The notes beneath the pieces are model-generated. The model had not been told where the DNA came from, did not search any database, and worked only from the letters and a program-made list of their open reading frames with translations. The position numbers were made by a program, and so were the translations under genes. Shown one piece after another: positions 11,625-21,200 of a stretch of 64,000 nucleotides of DNA. How positions within the stretch are numbered: the stretch's first letter is position 1; each line of letters starts with the position of its first letter. The stretch is from Coccinella septempunctata (taxonomy: Eukaryota; Arthropoda; Insecta; Coleoptera; Coccinellidae), in the NCBI RefSeq assembly GCF_907165205.1, contig NC_058191.1, positions 16,308,501-16,372,500 of the forward strand, written 5' to 3'.

Positions 11625-11973
11625 GGATACCTTGACAAGAGCGACTTCGGCAAGTCTGGGAAGAATTGTTTCGGTCCGTCAAAAATGACATATCGACCTA
11701 TTTTCCATATCGCATTCGTCCGAAATACGATGCAATGATGAACCCAATAATTGGTACAAATAAAAAACTTTGAAATCCTCGAGATTGCGCAGGAAACTTT
11801 CAATTTCAAGTCCTTAGCAATAATTTACCAACCATTCGCCCGTAAAATTTCCGTCAACTTGGCTAATATCGGTCCCACTATTTGAAGAAATCCAAAGTGT
11901 TAAGGTCAAACAATGTCATTTTCAGCCTCCGAGTCTCAAGTGCGACAGGCAACCACGCCCGCCACTGGTGTAT
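11625..11973 (+). pseudogene. Histone H1 5' remnant (upstream region plus ~20 codons)
   Basis: About 290 bp of H1 upstream DNA leads to an ATG at 11,913 and codons for MSFSASESQVRQATTPATGV. This matches the beginning of the H1 pseudogene at 61,020 over some 60 coding bases and most of the leader. After codon 20 it breaks into a 46-bp satellite scrap (11,974-12,019). The globular and C-terminal parts of H1 are absent, so it is non-functional as a histone. Whether the retained upstream DNA still has promoter activity cannot be told from sequence. Confidence 0.85.
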
Positions 11974-12019
11974 GTACACAGTTTTCGAATTGAGATGCAC
12001 ATGTTGAATTTCAGTTCGA

Positions 12020-12470
12020 AAGGACCGTGGGGACCTGTGGACTTCAGTTCTACCTGGGGTTAGGCCCCCACAGTTGCTGGCGGTGTGGCAATGAAGGCCA
12101 CCACAGGGAGGACTGCCGAGGGGAAAGGACGAAGTTCTGTTCCAGGTGCGGCCGTGTGGGGGTCTTTTCCAGGGTGTGTTGCGTTAGAGATAGGGGATCA
12201 ATGACCGCCAGAACTGCCTCAGGACCGACCGCAACTCCAGGGAGCAGGACAGAGGCCATACTGCCGGACCTCCGACTGAGGCCCGCCGTACCGCCAACAC
12301 CGTCAGAACCGTCGCCGCCCACATCGTTGCCGCCCCTACCGAAGTAGAAGGTGAAAATGGATTAGAATTACCGAAAAAAAAAATTACCGATTATTAAAAT
12401 GATACCATTCCGAAAAATATCTTTTATTGCACCAACCGAAATGGTGGATGCGCTAACCGGAGTAGTAGTC
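12020..12470 (+). pseudogene. gag-type CCHC zinc-knuckle fragment, module copy 3
   Basis: Forward copy. The knuckle CWRCGNEGHHREDC is followed by CSRCGRVGV with no His, a Pro-rich stretch ending in a stop, then an AT-rich tail. A second frame is open through the tail (motif IPFRKISFIAPTEMV), so the original protein probably continued there and a frameshift lies between. Both ends are cut by satellite. Confidence 0.75.
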
Positions 12471-13205
12471 GATTCGTCAAAATATCATTTCAATTCCTAA
12501 GGAACTATTGGATCAATTCGAACCAAATCTTGAAACTGCACATAGTTTTCGCATGCATCTCAATATGCAACTCAATTCGAAAACTATGTACAGTTTCAAA
12601 ATTTGGCTCGAATTGATCCAACAGTTTATAGGAAATTGATATCACACTTTGCCGAATTGACCTCTGAAATCTCAATTCCTACCGATATTAAAATGATACC
12701 GTTCCGAAAAATATCTTTTATTGCACCAACCGAAATGGTGGATGCGCTAACTGGAGTAGTAGTCGATTCGTCAAAATATCATTTCAATTCCTAAGGAACT
12801 ATTGGATCAATTCGAACCAAATCTTGAAACTGCACATAGTTTTCGCATGCATCTCAATATGCACCTCAATTCGAAAACTATGTATAGTTTCAAAATTTGG
12901 CTCGAATTGATCCAACAGTTTATGGGAAATTGAAATCACACTTTGCCGAATTGACCTCTGAAATCTCAATTCCTATCAGAACTATCGATATGAAATTCAA
13001 CATGTGCATCCCAATTCGAAAACTATGTGAAGTTTCAAGATTTGGGTCGAAATGATCAAACGGTTTTTGAGAAATTCATATCACACTTTGCCGAATTGAC
13101 CACAGAAATCTTAATTCCTATCAAAATTATCGAACTGAATGAAACTCAATACGTATATCTCAGTTCAAAAATTGTGTAGAGTTTCGAGATTTGGATCGAA
13201 TTTTG
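12471..13205 (+). repeat. Diverged satellite, partly inverted, with a tail-only module fragment
   Basis: A short forward satellite piece, then a switch to reverse complement across 'gcatgc' (about 12,550), a tail-only module fragment (12,685-12,767), a second switch near 12,845, and diverged inverted monomers to about 13,205. No gene is seen. Confidence 0.8.
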
Positions 13206-13688
13206 ATGGTCAATGAATAAAAGAATAAGTTCTATTTATCATGAATTGTTCGATCAAGGAGACTCAACTTTCGGAATAATATCTTATGACAAGAATATCC
13301 ATGAACCTTGACAAGAGCGACTTCGGCAAGTCTGGGAAGAATCGTTTCGGTCCGTCAAAAATGACATATCGGCCTATTTTCCATATCGCATTCGTCCGAA
13401 ATACGATGCAATGATGAACCCAATAATTGGTACAAATAAAAAACTTTAAAATCCTCGAGATTGCGCAGGAAACTTTCAATTTCAAGTCCTTAGCAATAAT
13501 TTACCAACCATTCGCCCGTAAAACTTCCGTCAACTTGGCTAATATCGGTCCCACTATATGAAGAAATCCAAAGTGTTAAGGTCAAACATTGTTTGACCTT
13601 ATTAGTGAAAATAAGGTCAAACAATGTCATTTTCAGCCTCCGAGTCTCAAGTGCGACAGGCAACCACGCCCGCCACTGATGTATGTAC
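13206..13688 (+). pseudogene. Histone H1 5' remnant with a fold-back insertion
   Basis: The most complete upstream copy among the forward modules, with the ATG at 13,624 and about 20 H1 codons (MSFSASESQVRQATTPAT). Just before the ATG a 38-bp insertion creates a perfect 10-bp inverted repeat, aaggtcaaac/gtttgacctt with a 3-nt loop (13,578-13,600), absent from the other copies. The coding part is cut after codon ~20 as in the other modules. Confidence 0.85.
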
Positions 13689-13730
13689 ACAGTTTTCGAA
13701 TTGAGATGCACATGTTGAATTTCAGTTCGA

Positions 13731-14179
13731 AAGGACCGTGGGGACCTGTGGACTTCAGTTCTACCTGGGGTTAGGCCCCCACAGTTGCTGGCGGTGTGGC
13801 AATGAAGGCCACCACATGGAGGACTGCCGAGGGGAAAGGACGAAGTTCTGTTCCAGGTGCGACCGTGTGGGGGTCCTTTCCAGGGTGTGTTGCGTTAGAG
13901 ATAGGGGACCAGGGACCGCCAGAACTGCCTCAGGACCGACCGCAACTCCAGGAAGCAGGACAGAGGCCATACTGCCGGACCTCCGACTGAGGCCCGCCGT
14001 ACCGCCAACACCGTCAGAACCGTCGCCGCCCACATCGTTGCCGCCCCTACCGAAGTAGAAGGTGAAAATGGATTAGAATTACCCAAAAAAAATTACCGAT
14101 TATTAAAATGATACCATTCCGAAAAATATCTTTTATTGCACCAACCGAAATGGTGGATGCGCTAACCGGAGTAGTAGTC
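13731..14179 (+). pseudogene. gag-type CCHC zinc-knuckle fragment, module copy 4
   Basis: Forward copy preceded by the usual satellite scrap. The knuckle reads CWRCGNEGHHMEDC, and the second cluster has CSRCDRVGV. Together with copy 3 it forms a tandem pair of modules about 1.7 kb apart. No element-specific enzyme domain is present. Confidence 0.75.
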
Positions 14180-14625
14180 GATTCGTCAAAATATCATTTC
14201 AATTCCTAAAGAACTATTGGATCAATTCGAACCAAATTTTGAAACTGCACATAGTTTTCGCATGCATCTCAATATGCAACTCAATTCGAAAACTATGTAC
14301 AGTTTCAAAATTTGGCTCGAATTGATCCAACAGTTTATGGGAAATTGATATCACACTTTGCCGAATTGACCTCTGAAATCTCAATTCCTATCAGAACTAT
14401 CGATATGAAATTCAACATGTGCATCTCAATTCGAAAACTATGTGAAGTTTCAAGATTTGGGTCGAAATGATCAAACGGTTTTTGAGAAATTCATATCACA
14501 CTTTGCAGAATTGACCACATAAATCTTAATTCCTATCTGAATTATCGAACTGAATGAAACTCAATACGTATATCTCAGTTCAAAAATTGTGTAGAGTTTC
14601 GAGATTTGGATCGAATTTTGATGGT
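14180..14625 (-). repeat. Diverged satellite with inverted junction
   Basis: A short forward satellite piece turns into reverse-complement diverged monomers near 14,260 at the 'gcatgc' core. No gene is seen. Confidence 0.8.
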
Positions 14626-14732
14626 CAATGAATAAAAGAATAAGTTCTATTTATCATGAATTGTTCGATCAAGGAGACTCAACTTTCGGAATAATATCTT
14701 ATGACAAGAATATCCATGAACCTTGACAAGAG
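14626..14732 (+). pseudogene. Histone H1 upstream remnant, distal part only
   Basis: About 100 bp of the far-upstream H1 leader. It stops at 'cttgacaagag', where a minus-strand Jockey gag fragment begins. No H1 codons are present. Confidence 0.75.
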
Positions 14733-15016
14733 CCTTTTTCTGGGTTTTAACCATGTAGAGAGGTATTGGCTTCTTTGTCATTGTCGATGTCATTCTGGAC
14801 ACCTCAGCGTCTGATATTCCCTGGAATATCAGGTCGTCCTTAATCAACGCAATATCAGCGTCGGTTGGTAAATGCCTAATAACGGCATATATCTTCTTCT
14901 CCTCCTCCATTTGGTAGGTAAAAAATTCTTTACCATGCTGCTCGAAGAATGTAGTGATTTTTCTAAAATCATCTACGGTTGACGCGATGATTTTTATACC
15001 GTCTTTAACTGTAGTT
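14733..15016 (-). pseudogene. Jockey ORF1 (gag) fragment, downstream half
   Basis: Minus strand, matching residues 171-264 of the intact ORF1 (TTVKDGIKIIASTVDDF through LVKTQKK), which includes most of the PRE_C2HC region upstream of the zinc knuckles. It continues the gag piece at 15,953-16,055. The two halves are separated by a nested insertion and share the 11-bp duplication taactgtagtt (15,006-15,016 and 15,953-15,963). It is cut at 14,733 by H1 upstream DNA. Confidence 0.92.
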
Positions 15017-15952
15017 TTTTTTTTATAGCAGGGGGAATCTGCGACCGTGAAAACACGGGGCTCTATCTCTCGCCCAGAGGAACCCATTTCTAGGGAACAC
15101 TGTGGGGTTACTCACTCTCCTGAGTTCGCGACCCACTAAACCTAACCTGCTTTTTGTTGGTTCCGGGCATTTGCCTATAAACCATTTATCCCTTAATCGG
15201 TTGATTCCTTCTTGCACATTGTCGTGCTAGGGTTTTCATGTTCGTCCATTTCGGATATCTCTTCTTAGTATAGTTTTAATAAGTTGTCGTACTCATTTTA
15301 ATCTCTCCTCAATTGATCTCTCGGTCTCTTTTGTAAATTCTCATTCTTCTTCTGTCTTCCTCCGGATCGTAGTCCACTAGTCTCCTGAGTTCTTCGTTTG
15401 GATGTTCCTTCGCTGTTTCGAATAACTTTTCAGCTTTCCTCTTCATAAATTCGGTGATGGTTTCCCACTCCAAATCTCGATATATCTGTTTGTTCCTGAC
15501 AAACCAAGGCGCATCTATGGCACATCGTAGTAGCTTGTTTTCTGTTGCCTGAATTCATTGTATATGGCTCTTTGCCGCGAATCCCCAAGCACCTGATCCA
15601 TAAGTCAGTTGCGGTCTAGCAACGGCTTTGATTATTTTCAATTTTCTCTCATTTGACATGTGGCTCTTTCTACCTATCAGCGGGTAGAGCATATTCATCG
15701 CTGCCTTGGTTTTGTCAACGGCTTGTTTGATATGGCTTCTCCATGTTAGACCTTTGTCTAGGGTGATACCTAAATATTTTGCTTCGTTTTCCCATTCGAT
15801 TTCTTCTCCATCTACCTCTAGATTTGTTGTAGTTCTTAGTCTCCTCTTCTGCAGTAATATCGCTTGGCTCTTTTGTCCGTTGAGTTTTATTTTCCATTTA
15901 ATACACCAGTCATTTATTTCATCTATAGCTTCTTGTAACATTCCTTCTATAA
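15017..15952 (-). mobile_element. 5'-truncated Jockey insertion nested in gag
   Basis: Read on the minus strand it begins at about ORF2 residue 690 and runs through the RT-distal region (KYLGITLDKGLTW, RPQLTYGSGAWGFAAKSHI), the ORF2 C-terminus and the 3' UTR, and ends in a short A tail (T run 15,017-15,024). It is flanked by an 11-bp target-site duplication, as expected for target-primed insertion. A TGA near 15,552 interrupts the ORF2 frame at the position of Arg821 of the intact element, and the catalytic RT motifs are missing, so it is dead. Its 3' UTR resembles that of the intact element but differs clearly just after the ORF2 stop. Confidence 0.93.
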
Positions 15953-16055
15953 TAACTGTAGTTGCACGGTTGTAATTTATCATTTTCGTGTAGAGAGCTT
16001 TAGATATCTCCACCCAATCTGAGGTGCCCATCATCGTGATGGGTGGAATTTTATC
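15953..16055 (-). pseudogene. Jockey ORF1 (gag) fragment, upstream half
   Basis: Matches residues 140-173 of the intact ORF1 (KIPPITMMGTSDWVEISK). It is cut upstream at 16,055, where H1 upstream DNA in minus orientation begins. This gag-to-H1 join is identical in the copies at 467 and 37,445. Confidence 0.92.
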
Positions 16056-16541
16056 GAACAATTCATGATAAATAGAACTTATTCTTTTATTCATTGACCA
16101 TCAAAATTCGATCCAAATCTCGAAACTCTACACAATTTTTGAACTGAGATATACGTATTGAGTTTCATTCAGTTCGATAATTCGGATAGGAATTAAGATT
16201 TCTGTGGTCAATTCTGCAAAGTGTGATATGAATTTCTCAAAAACCGTTTGATCATTTCGAGCCAAATCTTGAAACTTAACATAGTTTTCGAATTGAGATG
16301 CACATGTTGAATTTCATATCGAAAGTTCTGATAGGAATTGAGATTTCAGAGGTCAATTCGGCAAAGTGTGATATCAATTTCCCATAAACTGTTGGATCAA
16401 TTCGAGCCAAATTTTGAAACTGTACATAGTTTTCGAATTGAGTTGCATATTGAGATGCATGCGAAAACTATGTGCAGTTTCAAGATTTGGTTAGAATTGA
16501 TCCAATAGTTCCTTAGGAATTGAAATGATATTTTGACGAAT
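16056..16541 (-). repeat. H1 leader tip and diverged satellite with inverted junction
   Basis: About 45 bp of distal H1 leader (minus strand), then diverged forward monomers, then a switch to reverse complement near 16,455. Colinear with 468-950 and 37,446-37,930. Confidence 0.8.
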
Positions 16542-16992
16542 CGACTACTACTCCGATTAGCGCATCCACCATTTCGGTTGGTGCAATAAAAGATATTTTT
16601 CGGAACGGTATCATTTTAATAATTGGTAATTTTTTTTTCGGTAATTCTAATCCATTTTCACCTTCTACTTCGGTAGGGGCGGCAACGATGTGGGCGGCGA
16701 CGGTTCTGACGGTGTTGGCGGTACGGCGGGCCTCAGTCGGAGGTCCGGCAGTATGGCCTCTGTCCTGCTCCCTGGAGTTGCGGTCGGTCCTGAGGCAGTT
16801 CTGGCGGTCCCTGGTCCCCTATCTCTAACGCAACACACCCTGGAAAGGACCCCCACACGGCCGCACCTGGAACAGAACTTCGTCCTTTCCCCTCGGCAGT
16901 CCACCCTGTGGTGGCCTTCATTGCCACACCGCCAGCAACTGTGGGGGCCTAACCCCAGGTAGAACTGAAGTCCACAGGTCCCCACGGTCCTT
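16542..16992 (-). pseudogene. gag-type CCHC zinc-knuckle fragment, module copy 5
   Basis: Reverse copy with the knuckle CWRCGNEGHHRVDC and the His-less second cluster. It is nearly identical to copy 2 (2,452-2,901) and forms the right arm of a large imperfect palindrome with copies 3 and 4. Confidence 0.75.
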
Positions 16993-17044
16993 TCGAACTG
17001 AAATTCAACATGTGCATCTCAATTCGCAAACTGTGTACATACAC

Positions 17045-17480
17045 CAGTGGCGGGCGTGGTTGCCTGTCGCACTTGAGACTCGGGGGCTGAAAATAACATT
17101 GTTCGACCTTAACACTTTGGATTTCCTCAAATAGTGGGACCGATATTAGCCAAGTTGACGAAAATTTTACGGGCGAATGGTTGGTAAATTATTGCTACGG
17201 ACTTGAAATTTAAAGTTTCCTGCGCAATCTCGAGGATTTTAAAGTTTTTTATTTGTACCAATTATTGGGTTCATCATTGCATCGTATTTCGGACGAATGC
17301 GATATGGAAAATAAGTCGATATGTCATTTTTGACGGACCGAAACGATTCTTCCCAGACTTGCCGAAGTCGCTCTTGTCAAGGTTCATGGATATTCTTGTC
17401 ATAAGTTATTATTCCGAAAGTTGAGTCTCCTTGATCGAACAATTCATGATAAATAGAACTTATTCTTTTATTCATTGACC
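17045..17480 (-). pseudogene. Histone H1 5' remnant, reverse copy
   Basis: The ATG position is 17,099-17,097 on the minus strand, with slightly altered first codons as in the copy at 3,006. The upstream leader is full-length to about 17,480, followed by a scrap of diverged satellite to 17,532. The globular domain of H1 is absent. Confidence 0.82.
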
Positions 17481-17532
17481 ATCAAAATTCGATCCAAATC
17501 TCGAAACTCTACACAATTTTTGAACTGAGATA

Positions 17533-18202
17533 TAATAATAATAATAATAATAATTTATTGATCCTGTAGACAACACAGTGTATAGGACAAGTCATTGTAC
17601 AAATTATTCAATCCTCATTAACAATTATAGGACAATCCTGATAAAATTCTACAACAGAATAATAACATTTGGATAGCAGTATGTTCTTGACTTTTATTTT
17701 GAATGGTGTAAAACTGAGGGACTTCAACGTTTTAGGCAGGCAGTTGTACATTTTGATACTCTGATACAAAGGAGAGTTCTCAAACTTACGAGTTTTATGC
17801 CTCGGTAAAAGTAAAATATCTTGATTTCTAGTGTGATAATCATGGTAATCAGATAATTTGGTCCATTCATTAATATTTTCTTTAGCATAGAGCAAACATC
17901 TGAATATGTAAATACATGGCAATGATAGTAAGTTATGTGCAATGAAAGTTGGTCGACAGGATGTGCGTGCAGACAAATTGAAAATTCTGCGTATGATACG
18001 TTTCTGAGCGACGAAAGCTCTGTTGAAATCAACACAGCTACCCCAGATTATGATATTATAGGAAAGGTGACTGAAAACAAGGCTATAATAAACTTGAATT
18101 AACGAACTGAGGGGTAGCTTATCCCTTACTCTATTGATTGCATAAAATGAAGAATTCAGCTTCTTGCAGAGCATATCAACATGTGCAGACCAGCTCATTT
18201 TC
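17533..18202 (-). mobile_element. 5'-truncated CR1/L2/Daphne-like non-LTR retrotransposon end
   Basis: The minus strand encodes about 195 residues of the region after the RT catalytic core (WSAHVDMLCKKLNSSFYAIN, then LSYNIIIWG). It ends in a segment typical of CR1/L2/Daphne-type elements (YNCLPKTLKSLSFTPFKIKV, then KCYYSVVEF). Instead of poly(A), the 3' end carries (ATT)n on the minus strand, seen as ATA repeats at 17,533-17,555. The RT catalytic motifs and endonuclease are missing. It lies between an H1 remnant and forward satellite. The clade is given from C-terminal motifs only. Confidence 0.78.
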
Positions 18203-21200
18203 AATTTCAGTTCGATAGTTCTGATAGGAATTGAGATTTCAGTGGTCGACTCGACAAAATATCATTTCAATTCCCAAGGAACTATTGAATCAATTCGACC
18301 CAAATCCCGAAACTGTACTCAGTTTTCGAATTGAGATGCACATGTTGAATTTCAGTTCGATAGTTCAGATAGGAATTGAGATTTCAGTGGTCAATTCGGC
18401 AAAGTGTGATATCAATTCCTAAAAACTGTTGGATCAATTCGAACCAAATCTTGAAACTGCACATAGCTTTCGAATTGAGATGCACATGTTGAATTTCAGT
18501 TCGATAGTTCTGATAGGAATTGAGATTTCAGTGGTCGATTCGACATATTATCATTTCAATTCCTAAGGAACTATTGGATCAATTCGACCAAAATCTCGAA
18601 ACTGTACACAGTTTTCGAAATGAGATGCACATGTTGAATTTCAGTTCGATAGTTCTGATAGGAATTGAGATTTCAGTGGTCTATTCGGCAAAGTGTGATA
18701 TCAATTCCTCAAAAACTGTTGGATCAATTCGAACCAAATCTTGAAACTGCACATAGCTTTCGAATTGAGATGCACATGTTGAATTTCAGTTCGATAGTTC
18801 TGATAGGAATTGAGATTTCAGTGGTCGATTCGACATATTATCATTTCAATTCCTAAAGAACTATTGGATCAATTCGACCAAAATCTCGAAACTGTACATA
18901 GTTTTCGAAATGAGATGCACATGTTGAATTTCAGTTCGATAGTTCTGATAGGAATTGAGATTTCAGTGGTCAATTCGGCAAAGTGTGATATCAATTCCTC
19001 GAAAACTGTTGGATCAATTCGAACCAAATCTTGAAACTGCACACAGTTTTCGAATTGAGATGCACATGTTGAATTTCAGTTCGATAGTTTAGATAGGAAT
19101 TGAGATTTCAGCGGTCTATTCGGCAAAGTGTGATATCAATTCCTCGAAAACGGTTGGATCAATTCGAACCAAATCTTGAAACTGCACACAGTTTTCGAAT
19201 TGAGATGCACATGTTGAATTTCAGTTCGATAGTTTAGATAGGAATTGAGATTTCAGTTGTCTATTCGGCAAAGTGTGATATCAATTCCTCGAAAACGGTT
19301 GGATCAATTCGAATAAAATCTTGAAACTGCACATAGTTTTCGAATTGAGATGCACATGTTGAATTTCAGTTCGATAGTTCTGATAGGAATTGAGATTTCA
19401 GTGGTCGATTCGACATATTATCATTTCAATTCCTAAGGAACTATTGGACCAATTCGACCAAAATCTCGAAACTGTACACAGTTTTCGAAATGAGATGCAC
19501 ATGTTGAATTTCAGTTCGATAGTTCTGATAGGAATTGAGATTTCAGTGGTCGATTTGACAAAATATCATTTCAATTCCCAAGGAACTATTGGATCAATTC
19601 GACCCAAATCCCGAAACTGTACTCAGTTTTCGAATTGAGATGCACATGTTGAATTTCAGTTCGATAATTCAGATAGGAATTGAAATTTCAGTGGTCAATT
19701 CGGCAAAGTGTGATATCAATTCCTCGAAAACTGTTGGATCAATTCGAACCAAATCTTGAAACTGCACATAGTTTTCGGATTGAGATGCACATGTTGAATT
19801 TCAGTTCGATAGTTCAGATAGGAATTGAGATTTCATTGGTCAGTTCGGCAAAGTGTGATATCAATTCCTCGAAAACTGTTGGATCAATTCGAACCAAATC
19901 TTGAAACTGCACATAGTTTTCGGATTGAGATCCACATGTTGAATTTCAGTTCGATAGTTCAGATAGGAATCGAGATTTCGGTGGTCTTTTCGGCAAAGTG
20001 TGATATCAATTCCTCCAAAACTGTTAGTTCAATTCGAACCAAATCTTGAAATTTCACACAGTTTTCGAATTGAGATGCACATGTTGAAATTCAGTTCGAT
20101 AGTTCAGATAGGAATTGAGATTTCAGTGGTCAATTCGACAAAATATCATTTCAATTCCCAAGGAACTATTGGATCAATTCGACCCAAATCCCGAAACTGT
20201 ACTCAGTTTTTGAATTGAGATGCACATGTTGAATTTCAGTTCGATAGTTCAGATAGGAATTGAGATTTCAGTGGTCAATTCGGCAAAGTGTGATATCAAT
20301 TCCTAAAAACTGTTGGATCAATTCGAACCAAATCTTGAAACTGCACATAGCTTTCGAATTGAGATGCACATGTTGAATTTCAGTTCGATAGTTCTGATAG
20401 GAATTGAGATTTCAGTGGTCAATTCGGCAAAGTGTGATATCAATTCCTCGAAAACTGTTGGATCAATTCGAACCAAATCTTGAAACTGCACACAGTTTTC
20501 GAATTGAGATGCACATGTTGAATTTCAGTTCGATAGTTTAGATAGGAATTGAGATTTCAGCGGTCTATTCGGCAAAGTGTGATATCAATTCCTCGAAAAC
20601 GGTTGGATCAATTCGAACCAAATCTTGAAACTGCACACAGTTTTCGAATTGAGATGCACATGTTGAATTTCAGTTCGATAGTTTAGATAGGAATTGAGAT
20701 TTCAGTTGTCAATTCGGCAAAGTGTGATATCAATTCCTCGAAAACTGTTGGATCAATTCGAACCAAATCTTGAAACTGCACACAGTTTTCGAATTGAGAT
20801 GCACATGTTGAATTTCAGTTCGATAGTTCAGATAGGAATCGAGATTTCGGTGGTCTTTTCGGCAAAGTGTGACATCAATTCCTCAAAAACTGTTGGTTCA
20901 ATTCGAACCAAATCTTGAAATTTCACACAGTTTTCGAATTGAGATGCACATGTTGAAATTCAGTTCGATAGTTCAGATAGGAATTGAGATTTCAGTGGTC
21001 AATTCGACAAAATATCATTTCAATTCCCAAGGAACTATTGGATCAATTCGACCAAAATCTCGAAACTGTACACAGTTTTCGAAATGAGATGCACATGTTG
21101 AATTTCAGTTCGATAGTTCTGATAGGAATTGAGATTTCAGTGGTCTATTCGGCAAAGTGTGATATCAATTCCTCAAAAACTGTTGGATCAATTCGAACCA

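Noticed and set aside
12050..12322. 90-aa ORFs antisense to each zinc-knuckle block
   Set aside because: Stop-poor GC-rich sequence opens frames on both strands. The antisense products show no Cys pattern or known domain.
14647..15087. 146-aa ORF on the minus strand
   Set aside because: It reads from a Jockey 3' UTR through its A tail into a gag fragment and then into H1 leader. Only the gag part is meaningful.
15555..16094. 179-aa gag-RT fusion ORF as a domesticated gene
   Set aside because: The junction is a nested 5'-truncated insertion flanked by an 11-bp duplication, and the first residues (MNKRISSIYHELF) come from H1 leader DNA. No catalytic RT motif is present.
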